DNA of 62,254 nucleotides, from assembly GCA_027083135.1 (NCBI GenBank), contig JALWQH010000024.1:1-62254 (forward strand), read 5' to 3'. Below the pieces are notes generated by a model. It was not told where the DNA came from. It made no database searches and worked only from the letters and a program-made list of their open reading frames with translations. The position numbers and the translations under genes were made by a program. How positions within the stretch are numbered: the stretch's first letter is position 1; each line of letters starts with the position of its first letter. Source of the stretch: Desulfurococcales archaeon. Lineage in GTDB: Archaea > Thermoproteota > Thermoprotei_A > Sulfolobales > WAQK01. Of this stretch, positions 15,900-23,972 are shown one piece after another.

Positions 15900-18800
15900 G
15901 TGACGGTGACTGTTGAGCGGGCTGTTGAGGAGGAGTTCCTTATACGTAAGCGTGACGGTAGGGTTGAGCCTTTCAGTAAGGAGAAGCTTGCTGAGAGTGT
16001 TAGGAGGGCTGTTCTCGGAGCAGGGTTAGGTGAGCTTGATGCGTCGGGGCTTATTGAAGCATTGGTAGCTGAGTTCAAGGCTAAGGCTAGGGCGTCGTCC
16101 AAGGGTGAGGCTGCCCTGAGCGCCAAGGTTATAGCTGATACTGTTGAGCGCTCCATGATTGAGAGGCTCATAAATAACGCCTTGTGGGAGGAGGCTGCTA
16201 AGAGGTATGTGCTTGCACGTATATATAACCATGTTTACGGTAAGGGTGGGTGGAGTGTCTTTGATCCAGCTGACCTGAGGCTGACGTTCAATGCTCTCAA
16301 GGTCCTTGAATCGAGGTATCTCTTAAAGGATCCTGAGACCTCTAGGTTTAGGGAGACCCCAGCCCTCATGTTTAGGAGGGTTGCCAGGGTTCTAGCCTCC
16401 GTTGAAGCAAGGTATGGTAAGAGTGAGGAGGAGGTTAGGAGGGTTGAGGAGGAGTTCTATAGGATTCTGAGCGAGCTTAGATTCATACCTAACTCGCCGA
16501 CCCTTATGAATGCTGGGACAAGGCTGGGTGTATTGTCGGCATGCTTTGTCATCCCTGTTAGGGATGCCATGACTACTCCTAGGGGCGACGGGATCATGGA
16601 TGCTGCCCGCGCCACAGCCTTGATCCAGCAGCAGGGTGGTGGAACAGGCTTTGATTTCAGCGAGCTTAGGCCTGAGGGCGACATGGTTGCCTCAACCGCT
16701 GGTGTTGCAAGCGGGCCTCTCAGCTTCATGAAGCTCTTCGACACTGTCACAGAGGTGATTAAGCAGGGTGGTAAGAGGCGTGGAGCCAATATGGGCATAC
16801 TGCATGTCTGGCACCCAGACATAGAGAAGTTCATAAAATCCAAGAGCGGTGAGCTTAAAGACACAGTCCTCCAGAACTTCAATATTAGTGTCGCAGTCTA
16901 CGATCAATTCATGAAGGCAGTGGAAAACAAGGAGAAATGGCCCCTCATAAACCCTAGGAAGACATTCCTCCTCCCAGGAGAACCCTTCGACTCCAGGTTC
17001 TACGCCATCGTACGTGCAAGGCACAATTTAAGCGAGGAGTGGGTCGCCGAATACATAATACATGAACTCGAACAGCACGACGGGTCAATACCACTACACG
17101 AATCCCTCATAATAACCCTAGACGAAGCCATAGCCATAGCCGAGAACGAAAACGCCATCACAAGACAAGTAGACGCAAAAGAACTCTACTGGAAAATAGT
17201 GCACAGCGCATGGGACAGCGGAGACCCAGGAATGATCTTCATAGACGAGATAAACAGACGGCACCCAACCTGGTACCTAGGCAAAATACAATCAACAAAC
17301 CCGTGTGTGACTGGTGATACAAGAATAACTACTGCACGAGGATTAGTTAGGGCTGATGAACTACGTGAAGGCGATATGGTATGGACTCCCTTCGGATGGG
17401 CCCCTATAAAGGAAGTTATAGATAATGGTGAAAAGGATATCTACAGGCTTGAATTCGATAATGGACTAACACTATATGCTACACCTGAACATGAGTTATT
17501 CACCCCTGGTGGATGGGTACCTGTGGAGAAGCTGAGGGAAGGCACGAGAATTAGGATTGTTATAGAGCCTGTTCCCTCATATCCTAAGGCTAGTTTCAGC
17601 AGGCCTATCGATGGCTTACTGCCAAAGGAGGTCTCAGATGAAGAGGTAGCGGAGTTCCTGGGACTCTGGGTTGGAGACGGCTATCTATCTAGTAGTGGCC
17701 ATGTATCTATAGCTGTAGGGGAAAGCGATGGGCTTGCATCACATATAGAATCCCTCATGGGGAAAATGTTCGGCAATGCATATAAGATCTTTAAGAAAGC
17801 TGGAGAAGGAACCTTCGGCACACCAGGCATAGTTGTGGATGTGCATAGAAAACAGGCTGTTACACTGCTCAAGTATTATTTCCCAGAACTCGGTAGCCGC
17901 TCCTATAGCAGGGAGAAACAAGTGCCAGAGGCTATTATGAAGGCCCCGCTCAGCGTACAGAAGGCCTTCTTAAGAGGATTATTCACCTCTGATGGAACAG
18001 TATCCTTTAGCGCTACGACACTATATGTGGCTCTATCATCAAAGAGTATGAAGCTTCTAAGAGACGTTCAGATCATGTTATACGCTATGGGCATACCAGC
18101 AACGCTTACAAAAGGTAAAGGAGACGAGCATAGAATAGTGCTTAGTGGATGGCGTGCAATAAGATTCATCAAGGAAGTAGGCTTTATAGGAGAGAAGCAG
18201 AGGAAGGCCGAGCAGCTCATCGAGCACTATAAGAAGGCACCATACCCTCCTAAGTACGAGGAAGCTGAGTGGATAACACTGGTACATAAGGAGAAAGTAG
18301 GGAAGAAACGCGTATATGACGTAGTATCACCGCCCTTCTATGTTTGGAGTACCAACGGTATACTTTCATTAGATTGCGGCGAGGAGCCTTTGCTGGAGTG
18401 GGAGAATTGTAATCTTGGCAGTATTAATCTTGAGAAGTATGTTGTTGGTGGGGGTGTTGATTGGGAGGGTTTGGCTAGGGATGTGAGGGTTGCTGTGAGG
18501 TTTTTGGATAATGTTATTGATGCTAATAGGCATCCTTTGAGGCAGATTTCTGAGGCTAATCGTAGGACGAGGAAGATTGGGCTGGGGGTTATGGGTTGGG
18601 CTAGGATGCTGGTTAGGCTGGGGGTGAGGTATGATAGTCCTGAGGCTATTGTGCTTGGATGGAGGCTGGCTGAGTGGATAGCGTTTAATGCTTACTTGGA
18701 GTCTGCTGAGCTTGCGGGGGAGAAGGGTGTGTTTCCCGCATGGGATCCTGGGCTTTATAGGCCTGCTTGGAGGACTCTTAGGTTTAGGGGGCCTGATGAG

Positions 18801-19697
18801 CTTTTAAGGATGGCTGGGGTTGATGAGAGGATCACTGATGAGCGTGTGCTGAGGATTCTTAGGGATGCCCCCCACGTGGATTGGGATGCTCTTGAGAGGA
18901 AGATTGCTGAGAATGGGTTAAGGAATGCTGCGGTTATGAGCATAGCTCCCACGGGCAGCATAAGCATAATTGCAGGGGCTTCAAGCAGCATAGAGCCTCT
19001 CTTCGCCCTAGCCTTCATGCGTTACGTCAGCGTCGGCACATTCATGGAGGTGGATAGGCTCTTCCTAGAATACCTGGCTAAATACGAGTTAGACGAGCCT
19101 GAACTGATCAAGGAGATAGCTAAGACGGGCAGCATAGCACACATACCCTACCTTCCAAGAACGCTTAGAAGGCTGTTTAGAACAGCGCATGACATTGATC
19201 CCGAGTGGCATGTACTGCACCAGGCGGCATGGCAGGCGTGGGTTGACGCAGCAGTGTCTAAGACTGTTAATTTGAGGAGTGATGAGCCTCCTGAAACCGT
19301 GTGGAGGGTGTACATGCTTGCATGGAGGCTCGGATGCAAGGGAATAACAGTATACAGAGACAAGAGTAAGAGCAGGCAGGTCATAGAGTTCGGGTTAAAG
19401 ACAGCTAAGGAGAAGGCTAGAAGCAGGCTCACAATACCTAAGAGAATAGAGGAAAACAGGCTTCCACCACCACCCAGCCGCAGGATAAGTGACGCCGAGT
19501 CTCCCATGGCGCTGAGACCCAAGCCTCAGGGGGAGAAGAAGCTCGGGCTAACAGCAATGAAGCTGGAATTAGAGAAAAAACTGGAGGAAGCCATAAGGAA
19601 CACGAGGCTAACCTTATCCAGGGTCAGGATAGGGAAAGAAGAATATGTAGCCGTGGCGGAGGAGTATGCTGGCGGATGCCCTACATGCGACATATAG
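15900..19697 (+). CDS. nrdJ: Adenosylcobalamin-dependent (class II) ribonucleotide reductase, intein-containing
   Basis: Makes deoxyribonucleotides with a B12-derived radical. An ATP-cone domain (residues 10-110, [16 protein letters not shown]) precedes the reductase barrel with the first redox cysteine in LSACFVIPV (about 215). An intein occupies residues 469-825 and splits the NxCxE motif; after splicing the sequence reads NPCGE, giving the thiyl-radical cysteine, followed 11 residues later by the second redox cysteine in [22 protein letters not shown] is the phosphate loop and the tail ends GGCPTC, the swinging CxxC reductant. 908 aa without the intein. Codon composition shifts sharply along the gene. 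The disulfide oxidoreductase gene lies convergently next to it. Confidence 0.95.
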   Translation: MTVTVERAVEEEFLIRKRDGRVEPFSKEKLAESVRRAVLGAGLGELDASGLIEALVAEFKAKARASSKGEAALSAKVIADTVERSMIERLINNALWEEAAKRYVLARIYNHVYGKGGWSVFDPADLRLTFNALKVLESRYLLKDPETSRFRETPALMFRRVARVLASVEARYGKSEEEVRRVEEEFYRILSELRFIPNSPTLMNAGTRLGVLSACFVIPVRDAMTTPRGDGIMDAARATALIQQQGGGTGFDFSELRPEGDMVASTAGVASGPLSFMKLFDTVTEVIKQGGKRRGANMGILHVWHPDIEKFIKSKSGELKDTVLQNFNISVAVYDQFMKAVENKEKWPLINPRKTFLLPGEPFDSRFYAIVRARHNLSEEWVAEYIIHELEQHDGSIPLHESLIITLDEAIAIAENENAITRQVDAKELYWKIVHSAWDSGDPGMIFIDEINRRHPTWYLGKIQSTNPCVTGDTRITTARGLVRADELREGDMVWTPFGWAPIKEVIDNGEKDIYRLEFDNGLTLYATPEHELFTPGGWVPVEKLREGTRIRIVIEPVPSYPKASFSRPIDGLLPKEVSDEEVAEFLGLWVGDGYLSSSGHVSIAVGESDGLASHIESLMGKMFGNAYKIFKKAGEGTFGTPGIVVDVHRKQAVTLLKYYFPELGSRSYSREKQVPEAIMKAPLSVQKAFLRGLFTSDGTVSFSATTLYVALSSKSMKLLRDVQIMLYAMGIPATLTKGKGDEHRIVLSGWRAIRFIKEVGFIGEKQRKAEQLIEHYKKAPYPPKYEEAEWITLVHKEKVGKKRVYDVVSPPFYVWSTNGILSLDCGEEPLLEWENCNLGSINLEKYVVGGGVDWEGLARDVRVAVRFLDNVIDANRHPLRQISEANRRTRKIGLGVMGWARMLVRLGVRYDSPEAIVLGWRLAEWIAFNAYLESAELAGEKGVFPAWDPGLYRPAWRTLRFRGPDELLRMAGVDERITDERVLRILRDAPHVDWDALERKIAENGLRNAAVMSIAPTGSISIIAGASSSIEPLFALAFMRYVSVGTFMEVDRLFLEYLAKYELDEPELIKEIAKTGSIAHIPYLPRTLRRLFRTAHDIDPEWHVLHQAAWQAWVDAAVSKTVNLRSDEPPETVWRVYMLAWRLGCKGITVYRDKSKSRQVIEFGLKTAKEKARSRLTIPKRIEENRLPPPPSRRISDAESPMALRPKPQGEKKLGLTAMKLELEKKLEEAIRNTRLTLSRVRIGKEEYVAVAEEYAGGCPTCDI
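17304..18374 (+). mobile_element. Intein with LAGLIDADG homing endonuclease inside nrdJ
   Basis: 357 residues from Cys1 (CVTGDTRI) to Asp825 (ILSLD), directly before Cys+1 of the host. Splicing blocks A ([10 protein letters not shown]), B (TPEHELF, the TxxH motif) and F (KKRVYDVV) are clear. Both DOD endonuclease motifs are intact with acidic residues: FLGLWVGDG and LRGLFTSDG, so homing activity is plausible. The C terminus is odd: the usual His-Asn before the splice junction is Leu-Asp. Splicing must occur for the reductase to work, since the insertion lies between Pro and the radical Cys of the active site. Confidence 0.93.
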
Positions 19698-19740
19698 TAT
19701 ACACGGCTAAACAAAACCTCTCTTTTACGTTTCATGCATC

Positions 19741-20466
19741 TTACATCTTGGTCGCACTATCAGCTATAGTCTCAGCAGCCACCTTCTCATGCCTCTTAAC
19801 CACAGCCACTATCCTCTCCACCAGGTCCTCCTCGAACGGCACACCTATGAACAACAGGTTGCCGTTAACAGCTATTGCCGGAACACTTGTTACATTATAC
19901 TTATCCGCTATGTCGGGGTTCTCGTAGGCCTCAATAGTATCCGCTACAAGATTCCTCCTCCCAGACCTCCAAACCTCGAATGCAAACATGTTTATCAGTA
20001 ATGCAGCATAGGGGCAGTAGGGGCACTGCGGGGTCACTATGTTTTCTATGTACGTATCCTCCACCAGCTCGCCTGCCAGGATCCTAACAGTACTCTCATC
20101 AAGCCCTGAATCCCCGGTGGATATTCTTATAATGGTTTCAACAAGGCCGCGCACCTCCTCCCCCGCAGGAATACCAGTATATTTTACAGCCCCGTCAAGC
20201 AGCGTGACGCTTGGCACCCTATACACACCGTGCCTGCTGAAGACATCGTCATCCACTCCACGCCTATACACATGTACGCGTAGGAGATGCTCGCCTCCTG
20301 TGCTCGGGCTCTCCTCAGCTATATTCTCAATAAGCTTGACTGTAGCGTCACAGTACTTGCAGTCCTCGCCTACAAACACATTTATGTCCACGGGGTTCTC
20401 CATATCCTCTAAAGCCTCCCTTAAAGCCTCCCGCGTCTCATTATCGAACTCCACGGTTATCGACAC
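19741..20466 (-). CDS. pdo: Protein disulfide oxidoreductase (PDO)
   Basis: Two tandem thioredoxin folds, typical of hyperthermophiles that use disulfides in intracellular proteins. The first active site is EDCKYC (CKYC), the second QCPYC (CPYC), each followed by a cis-proline turn (YRVPSVTLL, TSVPAIAVN). 241 aa from GTG at 20466, which has AGGTGG 6 bases upstream; ATG at 20472 is possible. Its 3' end faces the end of nrdJ 43 bases away, and it could reduce the NrdJ C-terminal cysteines (inference). Confidence 0.9.
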   Translation of the reverse strand: MSITVEFDNETREALREALEDMENPVDINVFVGEDCKYCDATVKLIENIAEESPSTGGEHLLRVHVYRRGVDDDVFSRHGVYRVPSVTLLDGAVKYTGIPAGEEVRGLVETIIRISTGDSGLDESTVRILAGELVEDTYIENIVTPQCPYCPYAALLINMFAFEVWRSGRRNLVADTIEAYENPDIADKYNVTSVPAIAVNGNLLFIGVPFEEDLVERIVAVVKRHEKVAAETIADSATKM

Positions 20467-20645
20467 AGCCATCCACCTCTCCATACATGCTGGCAGCCTC
20501 ATGCTGCACGGTGGAAAATAATAGTATCCGTAGCATTAGGGATGGGGAGGACGTGTGTAAGCTGTTCTTCTAGGCAATAATATTAACAGTGGCTTTAACA
20601 TAGGTTTAAATATCTCCGGGAATCGTAGTAGTTTGAGGATGAAGT

Positions 20646-20990
20646 ATGGCCAGCCAGCATGGCTCGTTCACCGTTCCCTGCGAAGCTACTGTTAAGAGGC
20701 TTCTCCCCTCAATAAGAGCCGCGCTTGCAATAGTTCTCGTGAAGGAGTATGAGATAAGCGCCTATAGGACAGCCAAGCTCCTCGGACTAACGCCTGCTTC
20801 AGTGTCGAACTATCTCTCAGGCCGTAGGGGGAGGGTAAACCTGGATAAGCTTCTAGGAGACCCTGAGCTTAAAAGCATGGTGAAAGGCCTGGCAGAACTA
20901 TTATTGAAGGCGTGTAGGCCTGACGCACCTGAAGTCCAGCTAGCCGCATGCAATATCTGTAGAAAGGCGCGTGAGAAAGGCCTCCTATAA
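20646..20990 (+). CDS. Predicted HTH transcriptional regulator (COG2522 type)
   Basis: 114 aa. Residues 20-60 form an XRE-like helix-turn-helix (YRTAKLLGLTPASVSNYLSGRRG), and the C terminus carries C..A.C..C.IC (CRPD..., AACNICRKA), a cysteine cluster that may bind metal or Fe-S. This matches archaeal COG2522-type regulators. ATG at 20646, short leader after TATA box GGTTTAAATATC (about 20609-20620). Ends 3 bases before the convergent phosphatase gene. Target genes cannot be read from the sequence. Confidence 0.82.
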   Translation: MASQHGSFTVPCEATVKRLLPSIRAALAIVLVKEYEISAYRTAKLLGLTPASVSNYLSGRRGRVNLDKLLGDPELKSMVKGLAELLLKACRPDAPEVQLAACNICRKAREKGLL

Positions 20991-20993
20991 TGC

Positions 20994-21941
20994 CTAGTCC
21001 CAGCGGCTCACAGTCCTAATCATTGTTTCGAAACGGTCTTCCAGCACCCTGAACACAGCGTACGCCGCCTTAGAGTTGAAGTAAGGAGGACCTAGACGTG
21101 AGAAGAGGGTTAGCACTCTTCCACCATGATTATACCGGTATCCCTCCATGCATGACTGATGCCCCCTTACAACAAGGCTGCATCCAAACACCCTGCACAC
21201 CCTCTCAGTAACCTTGGGGCCGAATAACCTGCCAGCACCCCGTGGAGAAGGCATCCATTCATTCACAGTATCGTCGGGATCGTTCCACAGGATCTCCTCT
21301 AGCAGCCTGGGCGAGGGCTCCCTGCCCACCTCCAGGTATTCCTCCAGGGTTCCTGCCTCCATATAATTATATGTGGGGAGCCCGCCATGCATCATTAGTA
21401 GCCTGCCTGGGACAACCGTGGCGTAGGGCATTAGCTGGAAATCCTCATAGAATCTCCTGTAAATCTCCCTCCCCTCCCCGCCGTAAAGGGATAGAAGCCT
21501 TGAGGGGAAGTCGTGCGGATACGGGTTCAAGCCTGGCGGAGGCTCATGGTTGCCACGCATCAATATGACTCTGCCACTATGCATAGCCTTGAGAAGCGTG
21601 ACAAGAGCCAGCACCTCTATCTGGGCAGGCCCCCTATCAATATAATCGCCGAGAAATATGAGGAGAGTGTTCCTCTCACCCAGCCTCTCCGGAACCCCTG
21701 CCTGCGAGAATATCTGTATAAGCGTGTCTATGTCCCCGTGGATATCGCCTACCACCATAATGCTTGAAGCCTTCTCCACAAACCTTACCCCACCCTTAGC
21801 TTCAAAGTACTCTGAGCCTCCTCCACGAGCCTCCTCTCTAAGAAGTGATCCAAGCTTCTCAGCTATGCTTAAAGCAGCCTCAGCATCGCTTCTCACATAC
21901 TCCGCCTCTGAGACCAGTGCGCTTAGGCTATGAGACACCAT
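20994..21941 (-). CDS. PPP-family serine/threonine protein phosphatase
   Basis: Metal-dependent protein phosphatase of the PP1/PP2A family. The signature motifs are all present: GDIHGD, GDYIDRG, RGNHE, MMHGG and, at the end, RGHQ. 315 aa with about 50 N-terminal residues before the catalytic core. It overlaps the upstream unknown gene by 14 bases, so both are one transcript. Archaeal PPPs act on phosphoproteins; here no cognate kinase is adjacent. Confidence 0.92.
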   Translation of the reverse strand: MVSHSLSALVSEAEYVRSDAEAALSIAEKLGSLLREEARGGGSEYFEAKGGVRFVEKASSIMVVGDIHGDIDTLIQIFSQAGVPERLGERNTLLIFLGDYIDRGPAQIEVLALVTLLKAMHSGRVILMRGNHEPPPGLNPYPHDFPSRLLSLYGGEGREIYRRFYEDFQLMPYATVVPGRLLMMHGGLPTYNYMEAGTLEEYLEVGREPSPRLLEEILWNDPDDTVNEWMPSPRGAGRLFGPKVTERVCRVFGCSLVVRGHQSCMEGYRYNHGGRVLTLFSRLGPPYFNSKAAYAVFRVLEDRFETMIRTVSRWD

Positions 21942-23208
21942 GGCTCATCATCCTCCTCAAGCCTGCTAGAGGGCTTTTATGAACCCTGAGTAAGAGCATT
22001 GAAGGTCCTCTCGTAAGGGGGATCCTAACTCTATCATAGCTTGGTTCAAGCCTATCCCCCCTCCCCATCCACGCATCCATCACCCATGCCTCCCTTATAA
22101 GGCCCGGCACCCTGAAGGTGGCTAGACGCGGGTATGCAAGGTTAACCAACGCCACCCTCACCTCCTCTCCCCTAACCCATGCATCGTAGACTAGGATCCC
22201 GCCTGCATCCAGCCTCCACACAGGTGTTATTAGGGGAGCCCTGTGTGCTTCGAGGGGCTTGCACCGCGCCCTCATAGCGGCCTCCACAGCCAATATTGGT
22301 GTGCCTGGAGTATGAGGAGTGATGATTAGATGCTTGTCCTTTGAGCTTATAGTAGCCTCCCCTCCCCTCAGATCCATCCTGACACCTTTAGGGGATGTCA
22401 CGCTTATGCAGTGAGCGCCGCATATGGAGACCCACCATGACTCCAAGACACCGCTTGATAAATGCTCCCCGGCTATGCTGAACGGATGCATCCATAATAC
22501 CAGTGGATCATAGTATCCGTGGATAACGGTGATCTCGTCTGCACCGCTGATCTCTAGGCCTATGCTGGTGGCGTAGAACACGGTGCTGCCAGCCTCCCCT
22601 TTAATCCATGATGGATACCTGTATATCTTCTCCACCCTCCCATTAACCATAACCTGGAAAACACTCTCACCTATCCTTAGAGCTAAGCTATCATCTCCTA
22701 TAATCCACCCTATGTTTCCAAGCCTATAGCTCCCAGGCTCCACGGCAATAGCTTTACGCGCCTTTACATAGCCTTCATCTATGGTGACAGCTGATCCAGG
22801 CTTAATGCTTAGGAAAATCTCGCCTACACTCGTCTCCACTATTCCGGCGAAGGATCTGGGTAGAGGGTTGACTAGGAATAATCCATCCTCCCTGAACCCT
22901 CCCAGCAGCTCGGCCAGCGCTTCATAAGCCTTAAAGGGGCATGAAGGCGGTATCCAGAGGCACTTCTTCCTGTAGGGGGGATGAGGCCAGGCTTCAAGGA
23001 TCCTGCCAGCACCCTTCATGATCATGGTGTACCCGCTGGGCCCATGTATTCTTAGGGGAGGGCCCTGCCACATGCCCCCAGCTACACCTAGGGATAGGTA
23101 TGCTAGGGGCGGGTCAGCCAGATCGAGCGGTGGATCCGTGAACACCTCTTCCCTGCTTGCAGGGGGGAAGGGCATCCCCCCCATACAGGGATCAGGCTTG
23201 CGGCTCAA
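21928..23208 (-). CDS. Unknown beta-rich protein, 426 aa
   Basis: I do not recognise the family. The protein is beta-rich with many Trp, Tyr, Gly and Pro residues, has no signal peptide and no clear membrane segment. The last 110 residues (VRVALVNLAYPRLATF ... MLLLRV) read like the C-terminal beta-sandwich found in some glycoside hydrolases, but no catalytic motif was seen. It sits between an unknown 119-residue protein (4-base overlap upstream) and the PPP phosphatase (14-base overlap downstream), so a shared role is likely. Confidence 0.75.
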   Translation of the reverse strand: MSRKPDPCMGGMPFPPASREEVFTDPPLDLADPPLAYLSLGVAGGMWQGPPLRIHGPSGYTMIMKGAGRILEAWPHPPYRKKCLWIPPSCPFKAYEALAELLGGFREDGLFLVNPLPRSFAGIVETSVGEIFLSIKPGSAVTIDEGYVKARKAIAVEPGSYRLGNIGWIIGDDSLALRIGESVFQVMVNGRVEKIYRYPSWIKGEAGSTVFYATSIGLEISGADEITVIHGYYDPLVLWMHPFSIAGEHLSSGVLESWWVSICGAHCISVTSPKGVRMDLRGGEATISSKDKHLIITPHTPGTPILAVEAAMRARCKPLEAHRAPLITPVWRLDAGGILVYDAWVRGEEVRVALVNLAYPRLATFRVPGLIREAWVMDAWMGRGDRLEPSYDRVRIPLTRGPSMLLLRVHKSPLAGLRRMMSHGVS

Positions 23209-23564
23209 GTCTTCCCGCCTATAATCCTGGCAAGCTCTCTGATAAGCAGGCTGTCAGGCCTTCTTAAACGAAGAGTTATCCTATAGGGTTCTCCCGAAGA
23301 GTAATCTATTACTGCGCCCTTCTCCTCAAGCATTGATGCGAGGTGTTCTGGAATACTGTGAAATATGGTTGCCCTAAGCTCAGTGTAACCCGTCCCTTCA
23401 ACGCGGCTTATAACGAGCTTAGAGTCACCGCCATATACTAGTATACGCTCCTGCACCGCTGTACCTCCCCCTATAGTAGCGTATGAAGCCCTACGCACCT
23501 CTACTCTAAGCCCCTCGTCCCTCAGCATAGACGCGATTTCGCCGAGCAACTCTCCTCCCACCAT
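23205..23564 (-). CDS. Hypothetical small alpha/beta protein
   Basis: 119 aa, unknown family. Pattern of alternating helix and strand (LLGEIASMLRDEGLRVEVRR, then several short strands), no cysteines, no membrane segment. The 4-base overlap with the 426-residue gene downstream indicates translational coupling. A TATA-like CTTAAAAACAAAT stands at about 23587-23599 on the minus strand, so it is probably the first gene of the three-gene phosphatase operon. Confidence 0.68.
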   Translation of the reverse strand: MVGGELLGEIASMLRDEGLRVEVRRASYATIGGGTAVQERILVYGGDSKLVISRVEGTGYTELRATIFHSIPEHLASMLEEKGAVIDYSSGEPYRITLRLRRPDSLLIRELARIIGGKT

Positions 23565-23702
23565 CCTAGTAATCTACACGGCTATTTGTTTTTAAGGAGG
23601 CGGGTCGGCTCGCGGTAATGTCTTCACCACTCGATTGGGGGCAAGTATCCTCATCCCCGCCGAAGCCTCTGAGGCTACCTTTCATTTCAGCGGGCATCCT
23701 CA

Positions 23703-23972
23703 TCAGCGGTCAAGCTCTTCATCGGCTCCCTGCAGCCTGCCTCTCACATATATGGCTAGCCTCCACCAGCTATAAAGCCACACTATGACTATCAGTGCGG
23801 AGAAGGCTATGCGGAGGGCTGCCCAGAGAAGCGTTGCCTCCCCGCTTAAAACATCCCCCAGCATGTAGTTCAGCCCTGCTAGGACCAGTATGAGTGTCAG
23901 CCAGCCGTACGTTATTAGGCCTAGCAGGGGGAGGGAAGCATCTATAGCGTTTCTAAATCTAAGCCTGCTCAT
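23703..23972 (-). CDS. Small membrane protein
   Basis: 89 aa with two to three hydrophobic stretches (about 13-38 and 47-72) and basic flanks, ending in an acidic tail. No family recognised. Overlaps the end of the ABC-acetyltransferase gene by 14 bases, so it is translated from the same transcript and could give that soluble ATPase a membrane partner, though it is too small for a transporter. Confidence 0.7.
   Translation of the reverse strand: MSRLRFRNAIDASLPLLGLITYGWLTLILVLAGLNYMLGDVLSGEATLLWAALRIAFSALIVIVWLYSWWRLAIYVRGRLQGADEELDR

Noticed and set aside
23565-23702. Possible C/D RNA on the minus strand (TGATGA and CTGA words)
   Set aside because: C' and D boxes missing; the region serves as 3' flank and promoter.
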